Below are positions 30,062-37,895 of a stretch of 64,000 bases of DNA, one piece after another. The stretch lies in contig NC_014618.1 of assembly GCF_000164865.1 (NCBI RefSeq), positions 4,464,001 through 4,528,000 on the forward strand, given 5' to 3'. A program made the translations under genes and the position numbers. The notes below the pieces were generated by a model, which saw nothing but the letters and a program-made list of their open reading frames with translations, searched no databases and was not told where the DNA came from. This DNA is from [Enterobacter] lignolyticus SCF1 (GTDB lineage Bacteria; Pseudomonadota; Gammaproteobacteria; Enterobacterales; Enterobacteriaceae). Within the stretch, counting starts at the first letter, position 1. Every line of letters begins with the position of its first letter.

Positions 30062-31957
30062 ATGTCTGCACAAAAACTGACCCGCCGCGAACAGCGCGCA
30101 CAGGCCCAACGCTTTATCGATACGCTCGAAGGCACCGCCTTCCCGAACTCAAAACGTATTTACATTACCGGCTCTCAGACGGATATCCGCGTCCCGATGC
30201 GGGAAATTCAGCTTAGCCCAACGCTCATTGGCGGCAGCAAAGAGGATCCGCAGTTTGAAGATAACGAAGCGATCCCGGTGTATGACACCTCCGGCCCGTA
30301 CGGCGATCCGGATATCGCGATCGACGTTCAGCAGGGGCTGGCAAAGCTGCGCCAGCCGTGGATTGCCGCTCGCAACGACAGCGAAGCGCTGACGGACCGC
30401 AGCTCTGCGTATACCAAAGCGCGCCTGGCGGATGACGGTCTCGATGAACTGCGCTTCACCGGCCTGCTGACGCCGCAGCGCGCCAAAGCGGGCAAACGCG
30501 TGACCCAGTTGCACTATGCCCGCCAGGGGATCGTCACGCCGGAGATGGAGTTTATCGCCATTCGTGAAAACATGGGCCGCGAGCGGATTCGAAGCCGAAC
30601 GCTGCGCCACCAGCATCCTGGCGAAGGCTTCGGCGCCCGTCTGCCGGAGAATATCACCCCGGAATTCGTGTGTGACGAAGTGGCTGCCGGGCGCGCCATC
30701 ATCCCCGCCAACATCAACCATCCAGAATCCGAACCGATGATCATCGGCCGTAACTTCCTGGTGAAGGTCAACGCCAATATCGGCAATTCAGCGGTCACAT
30801 CGTCGATTGAAGAAGAGGTCGAAAAGCTGGTGTGGTCAACGCGCTGGGGCGCAGACACGGTGATGGACCTCTCCACCGGCCGCTACATCCACGAGACCCG
30901 CGAGTGGATCCTGCGCAACAGCCCGGTACCGATCGGCACCGTGCCGATCTACCAGGCGCTGGAGAAGGTCAATGGGATCGCCGAAGATCTCACCTGGGAG
31001 GCGTTTCGCGATACGCTGCTGGAGCAGGCCGAGCAGGGCGTGGACTACTTCACTATCCACGCGGGCGTGCTGCTGCGCTATGTGCCGATGACCGCCGGAC
31101 GGCTGACCGGCATCGTCTCGCGCGGCGGTTCTATCATGGCGAAATGGTGTCTCTCGCATCACCAGGAGAATTTCCTCTACCAGCACTTCCGCGAAATTTG
31201 CGAAATCTGCGCCGCCTATGACGTTTCGCTGTCGCTGGGCGACGGTCTGCGTCCGGGCTCGATTCAGGATGCCAACGATGAAGCGCAGTTTGCCGAACTG
31301 CACACGCTGGGCGAACTGACCAAAATCGCCTGGGAGTACGACGTACAGGTGATGATTGAAGGCCCGGGTCACGTGCCGATGCAGATGATCCGCCGCAATA
31401 TGACCGAAGAGCTGGAGCACTGCCACGAAGCGCCGTTCTACACCTTAGGACCGTTGACCACCGACATCGCGCCGGGCTACGACCACTTCACCTCCGGCAT
31501 TGGCGCGGCGATGATCGGCTGGTTCGGCTGCGCCATGCTCTGCTACGTCACGCCGAAGGAGCACCTCGGCCTGCCGAATAAAGAGGATGTGAAGCAGGGG
31601 CTGATTACCTACAAGATTGCCGCCCACGCCGCCGACCTGGCGAAAGGCCATCCGGGCGCGCAGATTCGCGATAACGCGATGTCGAAAGCGCGCTTCGAAT
31701 TCCGCTGGGAAGATCAGTTCAACCTGGCGCTCGACCCGTTCACCGCCCGCGCCTATCACGACGAAACCCTGCCGCAGGAATCCGGCAAAGTGGCCCACTT
31801 CTGCTCGATGTGCGGACCAAAATTCTGCTCGATGAAAATCAGCCAGGAAGTGCGCGATTACGCCGCGGCACAGACGATAGAAGTCGGCATGGCGGATATG
31901 TCGGAGAACTTCCGCGCCAGGGGCGGGGAAATTTATCTGCGTAAGGAGAAAGCCTGA
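30062..31957 (+). CDS. thiC: Phosphomethylpyrimidine synthase ThiC
   Basis: Converts aminoimidazole ribonucleotide to HMP phosphate by radical SAM chemistry. 631 residues, as in E. coli. The C-terminal iron-sulphur motif is in HFCSMCGPKFCSMKIS (Cys-x2-Cys-x4-Cys). Metal-binding residues lie in GPGHVPMQMI and EAPFYTLGPLTTDIAPGYDH. The start is preceded by GGAATGAGCT. First gene of the thi operon; its TGA overlaps the thiE ATG by one base. Confidence 0.98.
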   Translation: MSAQKLTRREQRAQAQRFIDTLEGTAFPNSKRIYITGSQTDIRVPMREIQLSPTLIGGSKEDPQFEDNEAIPVYDTSGPYGDPDIAIDVQQGLAKLRQPWIAARNDSEALTDRSSAYTKARLADDGLDELRFTGLLTPQRAKAGKRVTQLHYARQGIVTPEMEFIAIRENMGRERIRSRTLRHQHPGEGFGARLPENITPEFVCDEVAAGRAIIPANINHPESEPMIIGRNFLVKVNANIGNSAVTSSIEEEVEKLVWSTRWGADTVMDLSTGRYIHETREWILRNSPVPIGTVPIYQALEKVNGIAEDLTWEAFRDTLLEQAEQGVDYFTIHAGVLLRYVPMTAGRLTGIVSRGGSIMAKWCLSHHQENFLYQHFREICEICAAYDVSLSLGDGLRPGSIQDANDEAQFAELHTLGELTKIAWEYDVQVMIEGPGHVPMQMIRRNMTEELEHCHEAPFYTLGPLTTDIAPGYDHFTSGIGAAMIGWFGCAMLCYVTPKEHLGLPNKEDVKQGLITYKIAAHAADLAKGHPGAQIRDNAMSKARFEFRWEDQFNLALDPFTARAYHDETLPQESGKVAHFCSMCGPKFCSMKISQEVRDYAAAQTIEVGMADMSENFRARGGEIYLRKEKA

Positions 31958-32592
31958 TGTACCAGCCCGATTTTCCGCCGGTGCCGTTTCGTTTAGGCCT
32001 GTATCCGGTGGTCGACAGCGTGGAATGGATTGCACGCCTGCTGGACGCAGGCGTACGCACCCTTCAGCTGCGCATCAAAGATAAGCGCGACGACGAGGTG
32101 GAAGCCGATGTCGTCGCGGCGATCGCGCTTGGCCGTCGCTACAACGCCCGGCTGTTCATTAATGATTACTGGCGGCTGGCGATTAGCCATCAGGCCTACG
32201 GCGTGCACCTTGGCCAGGAGGATTTACAGACCACCGACCTGGCCGCTATTCGCGCCGCCGGTTTGCGCCTTGGCGTCTCCACCCATGACGATATGGAGAT
32301 CGACGTGGCGCTGGCGGCGCGCCCCTCCTATATCGCGCTCGGCCACGTCTTCCCGACGCGGACCAAGCAGATGCCCTCTGCGCCGCAGGGGCTGGAGCAG
32401 CTTACGCGGCACATTACGCGGCTGGCGAATTACCCGACCGTCGCCATCGGAGGCATCAGCCTTGAGCGCACGCCGTCGGTCCTGGCGACCGGCGTCGGCA
32501 GCGTCGCGGTGGTCAGCGCCATTACCCAGGCGGCGGACTGGCAGCTGGCCACCGCGCAGCTGCTTGATATGGCGGGGGCAGGCAATGAATGA
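31957..32592 (+). CDS. thiE: Thiamine-phosphate synthase
   Basis: Joins HMP pyrophosphate and thiazole phosphate to thiamine phosphate. 211 residues (TIM barrel) with LQLRIKDKRDDEVEAD, LFINDYWRLA, YGVHLGQEDL and YIALGHVFPTRTKQ. A phosphate-binding VAIGGIS lies near the end. It overlaps thiC by 1 bp and thiF by 8 bp. Confidence 0.97.
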   Translation: MYQPDFPPVPFRLGLYPVVDSVEWIARLLDAGVRTLQLRIKDKRDDEVEADVVAAIALGRRYNARLFINDYWRLAISHQAYGVHLGQEDLQTTDLAAIRAAGLRLGVSTHDDMEIDVALAARPSYIALGHVFPTRTKQMPSAPQGLEQLTRHITRLANYPTVAIGGISLERTPSVLATGVGSVAVVSAITQAADWQLATAQLLDMAGAGNE

Positions 32593-33340
32593 CGCCGACT
32601 TTATGCGCTATAGCCGACAGCTTCTGCTGGAGGACATCGCCATCGACGGGCAAGAAAGGCTGCTCGCCAGCCGGGTGCTAATTGTTGGGCTCGGCGGGTT
32701 GGGATCGCCCGCCGCGCTGTATCTGGCGGGCGCCGGGGTCGGCACGCTGGTCCTGGCGGACGACGACGACGTACACCTGAGCAATCTGCAGCGCCAAATT
32801 TTGTTTACCGCTGATGACATAAATCAGCCGAAATCACAGGCCACCCGGGCGCGCCTGTCCCGTCTGAATCCCGGCATTTCGCTGATTGCGCTCCAGGAGC
32901 GCCTCGTTGGGGAAGCGCTGGCCCGCGAGGTCGCACGCGCCGACGTTGTGCTCGACTGCACGGACAACATGGCGACGCGCCAGGCGATAAATGCCGCCTG
33001 CGTGAAAACGGACACGCCGCTGATTACCGCCAGCGCCGTCGGCTTCGGCGGCCAGATGATGGTGCTGACACCGCCCTGGACGCACGGCTGCTACCGCTGC
33101 CTGTGGCCGGACGATGCCGAACCGGAGCGCAACTGCCGTACCGCCGGAGTCGTGGGTCCGGTGGTCGGGGTCATGGGTGCGCTCCAGGCGCTGGAAACCA
33201 TTAAGCTGCTCTGCGGCATGGAGACACAGCATGACGCGCTGCGCCTGTTTGACGCCCGCGCCAACAGCTGGCGCACCCTGATGCTCAGGCGCGCCGACGG
33301 CTGTCCGGTATGCGGAGGCCAGCATGAGAATCATCGTTAA
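32585..33340 (+). CDS. thiF: ThiS adenylyltransferase
   Basis: Adenylates the C-terminal glycine of ThiS. 251 residues from ATG 32585 (MNDADFMRYSRQLLL), the E. coli length. Nucleotide loop VGLGGLGSPAA; Arg and Lys of the E1 fold in LQRQILFTADDINQPK; Asp in VLDCTDNMATR. The zinc-binding CYRCLWP and CPVCGGQ pairs are present. It overlaps thiE by 8 bp and thiS by 17 bp. Confidence 0.97.
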   Translation: MNDADFMRYSRQLLLEDIAIDGQERLLASRVLIVGLGGLGSPAALYLAGAGVGTLVLADDDDVHLSNLQRQILFTADDINQPKSQATRARLSRLNPGISLIALQERLVGEALAREVARADVVLDCTDNMATRQAINAACVKTDTPLITASAVGFGGQMMVLTPPWTHGCYRCLWPDDAEPERNCRTAGVVGPVVGVMGALQALETIKLLCGMETQHDALRLFDARANSWRTLMLRRADGCPVCGGQHENHR

Positions 33341-33524
33341 CGAGGAGAGCGTGGAGTGCTCGTCCGCGCTGAGCGTTTCCGCGCTGCTGACGCAGCTGCA
33401 GCTGTTAAGACCCGGTATGGCGCTGGCGCTCAATCAACAGATTCTCCCCCGCGCGCAGTGGGATGAGCAATTGTTGCAGGACGGCGACGCCATTCTGCTT
33501 TTTCAGGTTATCGCGGGAGGCTGA
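33324..33524 (+). CDS. thiS: Sulfur carrier protein ThiS
   Basis: 66 residues, ubiquitin-like fold, ending in the required diglycine (VIAGG). The terminal Gly is adenylated by ThiF and thiocarboxylated to donate sulphur to the thiazole. It overlaps thiF by 17 bp and is followed 1 bp later by thiG. Short but certain from sequence and context. Confidence 0.95.
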   Translation: MRIIVNEESVECSSALSVSALLTQLQLLRPGMALALNQQILPRAQWDEQLLQDGDAILLFQVIAGG

Positions 33525-33525
33525 G

Positions 33526-34293
33526 ATGTTACGTATTGCGGATAAAACTTTTGAGTCGCATCTGTTCACCGGCACCGGGAAATTCGCCACGCCGCAGCTG
33601 ATGGTCGATGCCGTCCGCGCGTCGGGCAGCCAGCTGGTGACGCTGGCGATGAAGCGCGTGGATTTGCGTCAGCGTAACGATGCGATCCTCGCGCCGCTGC
33701 TGGAGGCGGGCGTATCGCTGCTGCCCAATACCTCCGGCGCCAAAACGGCCGAGGAAGCGGTATTCGCCGCCGGGCTTGCGCGGGAAGCACTGGGGACGAA
33801 CTGGCTTAAACTGGAAATTCATCCCGACGCGCGCTGGCTGCTGCCGGACCCTATCGAAACGCTGAAGGCGGCAGAGCGTCTGGTCAGGCAAGGATTCGTG
33901 GTTCTCCCCTACTGCGGCGCGGATCCGGTGCTGTGCAAGCGGCTGGAGGAGGTCGGCTGCGCGGCGGTGATGCCGCTGGGCGCGCCGATAGGCTCCAACC
34001 AGGGGCTGGAGACCCGGGCGATGCTGGAAATCATCATTCAACAGGCCAACGTTCCCGTGGTGGTTGACGCCGGAATCGGCGTCCCCAGCCATGCGGCGGC
34101 GGCGCTGGAAATGGGCGCCGACGCCGTGCTGGTGAATACGGCTATCGCCGTTGCCGATGACCCGGTGAAAATGGCGCACGCGTTTCGTCTCGCCGTCGAC
34201 GCCGGTGTACTGGCCCGCGGAGCGGTGCCGGGCGCGCGCAGCCTGCATGCCCAGGCCACCAGCCCGCTGACCGGCTTTCTGGAGGCGCTGTGA
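33526..34293 (+). CDS. thiG: Thiazole synthase
   Basis: Forms the thiazole phosphate ring from dehydroglycine, deoxyxylulose phosphate and ThiS thiocarboxylate. 255 residues from ATG 33526 (MLRIADKTFESHLFTGTGKF). The Schiff-base Lys is in TLAMKRVDL. The phosphate-binding blocks PLGAPIGSNQGL and VVDAGIGVPSHAAAALEMGADAVL match the family. The stop TGA shares a base with the thiH ATG. Confidence 0.97.
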   Translation: MLRIADKTFESHLFTGTGKFATPQLMVDAVRASGSQLVTLAMKRVDLRQRNDAILAPLLEAGVSLLPNTSGAKTAEEAVFAAGLAREALGTNWLKLEIHPDARWLLPDPIETLKAAERLVRQGFVVLPYCGADPVLCKRLEEVGCAAVMPLGAPIGSNQGLETRAMLEIIIQQANVPVVVDAGIGVPSHAAAALEMGADAVLVNTAIAVADDPVKMAHAFRLAVDAGVLARGAVPGARSLHAQATSPLTGFLEAL

Positions 34294-35423
34294 TGGAGAC
34301 TTTTACCCACCGCTGGCGGCAACTGGACTGGGACGATATTCGCCTGCGCATCAACAGCAAAACCGTCGCTGACGTGGAACGGGCGCTGAATGCGCGCGTA
34401 CTCAGCCGGGACGACATGATGGCGCTGCTGTCGCCCGCCGCCAGCCGCTACCTTGAGCCGATGGCGCAGCGCGCGCAGCGGCTGACCCGGCAGCGCTTCG
34501 GCAACACCGTCAACTTCTACGTTCCGCTGTACCTCTCCAACCTCTGCGCCAACGACTGCACCTACTGCGGCTTCTCCATGAGCAACCGCCTCAGGCGCAA
34601 AACGCTGGACGCAGAGGAGATAGCCCGGGAATGTCAGGCCATTCGCGCGCTCGGGTTTGAGCATCTGCTGCTGGTCACCGGGGAGCATCAGAGCAAGGTC
34701 GGCATGGACTATTTCCGCCGCCATCTTCCCGCCATCCGCCGCCGGTTCGCCTCGCTGCAAATGGAGGTACAGCCCCTGTCCCAGGCCGAGTACGCCGAGC
34801 TGAAAACGCTCGGTCTGGACGGCGTGATGGTCTATCAGGAAACCTATCATGAAGCGGAATATGCCCGGCACCACCTCAAAGGCAACAAGCAGGACTTCTT
34901 CTGGCGGCTGGAAACGCCGGACCGGCTCGGCAGGGCCGGTATCGACAAGATTGGCCTCGGCGCGCTGATCGGGCTTTCCGACAGCTGGCGGGTAGACTGC
35001 TACATGGTAGCCGAGCATCTGCTCTGGCTACAGCAGCGCTACTGGCAAAGCCGCTACTCCATCTCCTTCCCGCGCCTGCGGCCGTGCGCTGGCGGCATTC
35101 AGCCCGCATCGCTGATGGACGAGAAGCAGCTGGTGCAGGCCATCTGCGCGTTTCGTCTGCTGGCGCCGGAGGTGGAGCTTTCGCTGTCGACGAGGGAGTC
35201 GCCACAGTTTCGCGATAGCGTCATCCCGCTGGCCATCACCCACGTCAGCGCGTTTTCCAAAACGCAGCCCGGGGGCTACGCCGATGACCATCCTGAGCTG
35301 GAGCAGTTCGCGCCGCATGACAACCGGCGCCCGCAGGAGGTCGCCAGCGCCATCGCCGCACGCGGTTTACAGCCGGTATGGAAAGACTGGGATAGCTGGC
35401 TGGGGCACTCCTCGCAGATATAA
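34293..35423 (+). CDS. thiH: Tyrosine lyase (2-iminoacetate synthase) ThiH
   Basis: Radical SAM enzyme that cleaves tyrosine to dehydroglycine and p-cresol for ThiG. 376 residues from ATG 34293 (METFTHRWRQLDWDD); 377 in E. coli. The cluster motif CANDCTYCGF (Cys-x3-Cys-x2-Cys) is intact. Other family blocks are LLVTGEHQSKVGMDYF, VYQETYHEAEYA and SFPRLRPCAGG. Last gene of thiCEFSGH, followed by a terminator at 35477-35510. Confidence 0.97.
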   Translation: METFTHRWRQLDWDDIRLRINSKTVADVERALNARVLSRDDMMALLSPAASRYLEPMAQRAQRLTRQRFGNTVNFYVPLYLSNLCANDCTYCGFSMSNRLRRKTLDAEEIARECQAIRALGFEHLLLVTGEHQSKVGMDYFRRHLPAIRRRFASLQMEVQPLSQAEYAELKTLGLDGVMVYQETYHEAEYARHHLKGNKQDFFWRLETPDRLGRAGIDKIGLGALIGLSDSWRVDCYMVAEHLLWLQQRYWQSRYSISFPRLRPCAGGIQPASLMDEKQLVQAICAFRLLAPEVELSLSTRESPQFRDSVIPLAITHVSAFSKTQPGGYADDHPELEQFAPHDNRRPQEVASAIAARGLQPVWKDWDSWLGHSSQI

Positions 35424-35476
35424 TGAAAGCGTCTGCAATATGACGCAAAGATGCCGGGCGGCGTCGTAATATAGAC

Positions 35477-35510
35477 ATCGGGAGATTGTTGATTATCTTC
35501 CGATTTTTTA
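35477..35510 (+). terminator. Terminator of the thi operon
   Basis: ATCGGGAGAT pairs with ATCTTCCGAT (one G-U) and is followed by a run of six T's. It lies 54 bp after the thiH stop. Confidence 0.85.
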
Positions 35511-35540
35511 TCCTCTCAGGGTCAGCAACGGAAGCTGTCC

Positions 35541-35572
35541 AGGGCGAAAGGTTTCTTCCTCGTTTTCGCCCT
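35541..35572. repeat. Second hairpin after thiH
   Basis: AGGGCGAAA (35541-35549) pairs perfectly with TTTCGCCCT (35564-35572) across a 14-nt loop. No T run follows on the plus strand. No other coding evidence is seen in the 35424-35730 interval apart from the CRP-like site. Confidence 0.5.
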
Positions 35573-35638
35573 GCCTTCACCCTGTCGCGGCGCCTTATCC
35601 CCGCGCTGTAACCGGTTTCATCTCTGGCATGATTTCTT

Positions 35639-35654
35639 TGTGATACCCAACACA
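35639..35654. promoter_or_regulatory. Possible CRP site before the PTS genes
   Basis: TGTGATACCCAACACA fits TGTGA-N6-TCACA with one mismatch. It lies 77-92 bp upstream of the IIB start, a suitable place for catabolite activation of a sugar system. This is consensus evidence only. Confidence 0.45.
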
Positions 35655-35730
35655 CAATCGCCGCAAAGCGGTTGTGGCGGCGCTCGCCGCGGGATAATTA
35701 TCAATAAACACATGTACATTGAGGCTGACT

Positions 35731-36036
35731 ATGAAGAACATCGTTTTATGCTGTGCTGCAGGTATGTCCACCAGCATGCTGGTTCAACGTATGAAAGACG
35801 CCGCACAGAAAAAAGGCGTTGAGGTTTCGATTAAGGCCGTCCCCGTCGCTGAGTTCAAAGACAATATCGCTACGGCAGACCTCATCCTGCTGGGGCCGCA
35901 GGTGAAATACGAGCAGGCAAAACTGCAGGCGCAGGCCGATCCGCTGGGTAAGAAAGTGGCGGTCATTGATATGATGGATTACGGCATGATGAAAGGCGAT
36001 GTCGTTCTGGAAAAAGCCCTCAAGCTGATGGAGTAA
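35731..36036 (+). CDS. PTS system, lactose/cellobiose family IIB component
   Basis: 101 residues from ATG 35731 (MKNIVLCCAAGMSTSMLV) with GAGG 6 nt upstream. The second Cys in CCAAGMST is the phosphocysteine of IIB(cellobiose/chitobiose); LLGPQVKYE and DMMDYGMMKGD follow as in ChbB and CelA proteins (ChbB has 106 residues). It transfers phosphate from IIA to the incoming sugar at IIC. It is followed 3 bp later by a IIA gene, but no IIC lies here. The substrate cannot be read from sequence. It is not present at this place in E. coli K-12. Confidence 0.88.
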   Translation: MKNIVLCCAAGMSTSMLVQRMKDAAQKKGVEVSIKAVPVAEFKDNIATADLILLGPQVKYEQAKLQAQADPLGKKVAVIDMMDYGMMKGDVVLEKALKLME

Positions 36037-36039
36037 GCC

Positions 36040-36357
36040 GTGGAAGATTTGGAATCAATCATTATGGAGCTGCTGGTTAACGCCGGCGCCGCGCGGAGCT
36101 CCGCATTAACCGCCCTGCAGCTGGCCCGTAAAGGCGACTTTGACGGGGCGCAAAAAGCGATGGATGAGTCGCGTGATTTTGTGAAACATGCGCATACCAT
36201 TCAGACCCAGCTGATCGGGCTGGATGAAGGCACCGGCAAGCTGCCGGTGAACCTGATCACCGTACACTCCCAGGATCATCTGATGAACGCGATGGTCATT
36301 CAGGATCTGGCGGGCGACATGATTGAGCTGTACCGCCGTCTCCCGGCGGTCAGCTAA
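36040..36357 (+). CDS. PTS system, lactose/cellobiose family IIA component
   Basis: 105 residues from GTG 36040, with GGAG upstream; all-helical IIA(Lac/Chb) type. The phospho-acceptor His 76 sits in LITVHSQDHLMNAM, and Asp 79 is the conserved trimer metal ligand. HAHTIQTQLI (about 50-59) matches the family helix. It accepts phosphate from HPr and passes it to IIB. It is cotranscribed with the IIB gene and closed by the hairpin at 36477-36505. With no IIC, hydrolase or regulator beside it, the pair must work with a permease elsewhere, or act in regulation. Confidence 0.88.
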   Translation: MEDLESIIMELLVNAGAARSSALTALQLARKGDFDGAQKAMDESRDFVKHAHTIQTQLIGLDEGTGKLPVNLITVHSQDHLMNAMVIQDLAGDMIELYRRLPAVS

Positions 36358-36476
36358 GCGAAGACCGCTGGGATCTAAAGGGCATCTGGTGATGTAAGGA
36401 TTGTCAGTTAAGCACTGCAGGTTGTTCCGTTCACCTGATGACCTGCAGACGCTGAGACTTCACATCCTGTGAACGG

Positions 36477-36505
36477 GACAAGGGGGCCACCACGGCCCCC
36501 TTGTC
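36477..36505 (+). terminator. Strong GC hairpin after the PTS genes
   Basis: The perfect 12-bp stem GACAAGGGGGCC / GGCCCCCTTGTC has a 5-nt loop. A long T tract is missing, so it may act as an mRNA 3' stabiliser as well as a terminator. Confidence 0.55.
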
Positions 36506-36845
36506 AATCCCCGAGGCCCCGCGGCGAAATCGGTGCTTCGCACTACGCTCACCTCCCGACCGTCTGCCTGCGGTCGGCTCCATTCGACATCCTGTCTCAT
36601 GTCGCCTCTGGCCGCCTTCCCTGGCGTCCAGACCTTGTCATCCGGTCTCCGGTTCGCCGATTTCAGCGGGGACTCAACACCCGTGCCCCATGCAGGCGAA
36701 GAAGAAGCCGGAGGGAACGGGCGCCGGGATTGTAAAGGGCGTGGCGGCGAACGCCCTTTACACGTTCACCGCAGTGAAACTGACAGGAAGCAGAGGAGGC
36801 TCAGTGAACGGAACGATTCCACTGCGTTTTCATACGGGGCTTTTA

Positions 36846-36881
36846 AAGCAAAGTAATGAATAAAAATTCATTACTTTGCTT
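36846..36881. repeat. Perfect 16-bp A/T-rich hairpin
   Basis: AAGCAAAGTAATGAAT at 36846-36861 is repeated inverted at 36866-36881 around AAAA. It lies 40 bp beyond the permease stop on the minus strand and may end that transcript, although the stem is A/T-rich and the flanking T run is short. Confidence 0.6.
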
Positions 36882-36920
36882 AACTGAGCGGTATTACACC
36901 GACAGGTGCCTCTGGCTACG

Positions 36921-37895
36921 CTACGTTTTCTGACGCTGGCTGCGGTAGGTATCGAGCACCACGGCAACAACGATGACCAGTCCGGTGATCACGCGTTTTG
37001 TCGGCTCACTGGCGCCGATTTGCGCCAGACCCGCCGCCAGAACGGAGATAATCAACGCGCCAAGGAACGTACAAATGACCGAGCCCCGGCCGCCCATCAG
37101 GCTTGTGCCGCCGATCACGACCGCGGCAATCACCTGCAGCTCCATGCCCACGCCGCCGTTCGGATCGGCCGCCTCCAGACGCGCCACCTGAAAAAGCGAT
37201 GCCAGCCCGGCCAGCGCCCCCATCAGCGCAAAGACCACCACTTTATAAGGCGCAGGGTTGATGCCCGACAGCCGTACCGCCTCTTCATTGGTGCCAATAC
37301 CAATCAGGTGACGGCCAAAAATAGTGCGGGTCAGAACCAGATGCCCAACCAGAATGACCAGGACGGCGATAACGAACGACGGCGAGATGCCAAACGCTAT
37401 CGGGTCCGCAAGAAAATCGAAGCTGGAACCGATATAGGCAGTCCGCGAATCGGTCAACTGGTAGGCGCTTCCCCGGGCTATCTCTAACATCCCCAGCGAG
37501 ACAATAAAGGTTGGAATACGCCAGATAACGGCGATCAGGCCGGTTAATGAACCTATTGCCGTCGCCACCACAATGCCCGCGATAGCCGCAAGCCAGGGAG
37601 ACCAGTGCAGGTTCAGATAGGTCACGCTCACCACGGCAGCCGACAGCGCCAGCACGGAGCCCACCGACAGGTCGATGCCGGCAATAATCAGCACAAAGGT
37701 CATACCAACCGACATCACCATCAAATCGGGAATTTGGTTGGCTATCGTGCTGAAGGTATTCAGGCTGAGGAAGTGATCGCTGAGAAATGAAAACAGAACA
37801 ACCATCGCCAGCAGCGCGCCGAGCAATCCCAGATAGCTGCTTAATCCGCGCCATGTCGCGGGACGTGCGCTGACCGGCAGTGACGTATTACTCAT
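36921..37895 (-). CDS. ABC sugar transporter permease, RbsC family
   Basis: 324 residues from ATG 37893-37895 (MSNTSLPVSARPATWRGL); the upstream extension overlaps the ATPase gene and is not needed. About eight to ten hydrophobic helices are seen, and the family motif AGIDLSVGSVLALSAAVV (about 80-100) is plain. The C-terminal core VIGGTSLMGGRGSVICTFLGA is the conserved BPD-type segment. It forms the membrane channel with the ATPase and the binding protein encoded upstream; the substrate is unknown. Its start overlaps the ATPase gene by 8 bp, so the two are translationally coupled. Confidence 0.92.
   Translation of the reverse strand: MSNTSLPVSARPATWRGLSSYLGLLGALLAMVVLFSFLSDHFLSLNTFSTIANQIPDLMVMSVGMTFVLIIAGIDLSVGSVLALSAAVVSVTYLNLHWSPWLAAIAGIVVATAIGSLTGLIAVIWRIPTFIVSLGMLEIARGSAYQLTDSRTAYIGSSFDFLADPIAFGISPSFVIAVLVILVGHLVLTRTIFGRHLIGIGTNEEAVRLSGINPAPYKVVVFALMGALAGLASLFQVARLEAADPNGGVGMELQVIAAVVIGGTSLMGGRGSVICTFLGALIISVLAAGLAQIGASEPTKRVITGLVIVVAVVLDTYRSQRQKT

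Larger units (their letters stand above)
36358..36920. other. Hairpin-rich segment without a recognised gene
   Basis: 563 bp between the IIA gene and the ABC permease. Open frames of 88, 107 and 120 codons overlap in all three plus-strand frames between about 36470 and 36860. None has a convincing start or a domain I can name. The DNA is dense in inverted repeats: 36415-36422/36441-36448; 36424-36434 with 36804-36814 (perfect 11 bp, 369 bp apart); 36526-36533/36657-36664; 36556-36562/36571-36577; 36731-36741/36752-36762; and 36846-36861/36866-36881. Possibilities are a structured RNA, a small non-autonomous element, or a decayed satellite-phage fragment. The translated frame around ASHYAHLPTVCLRSAP seems reminiscent of short phage accessory (Ash/Icd-like) ORFs, but that is a weak recollection. 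Confidence 0.5.
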
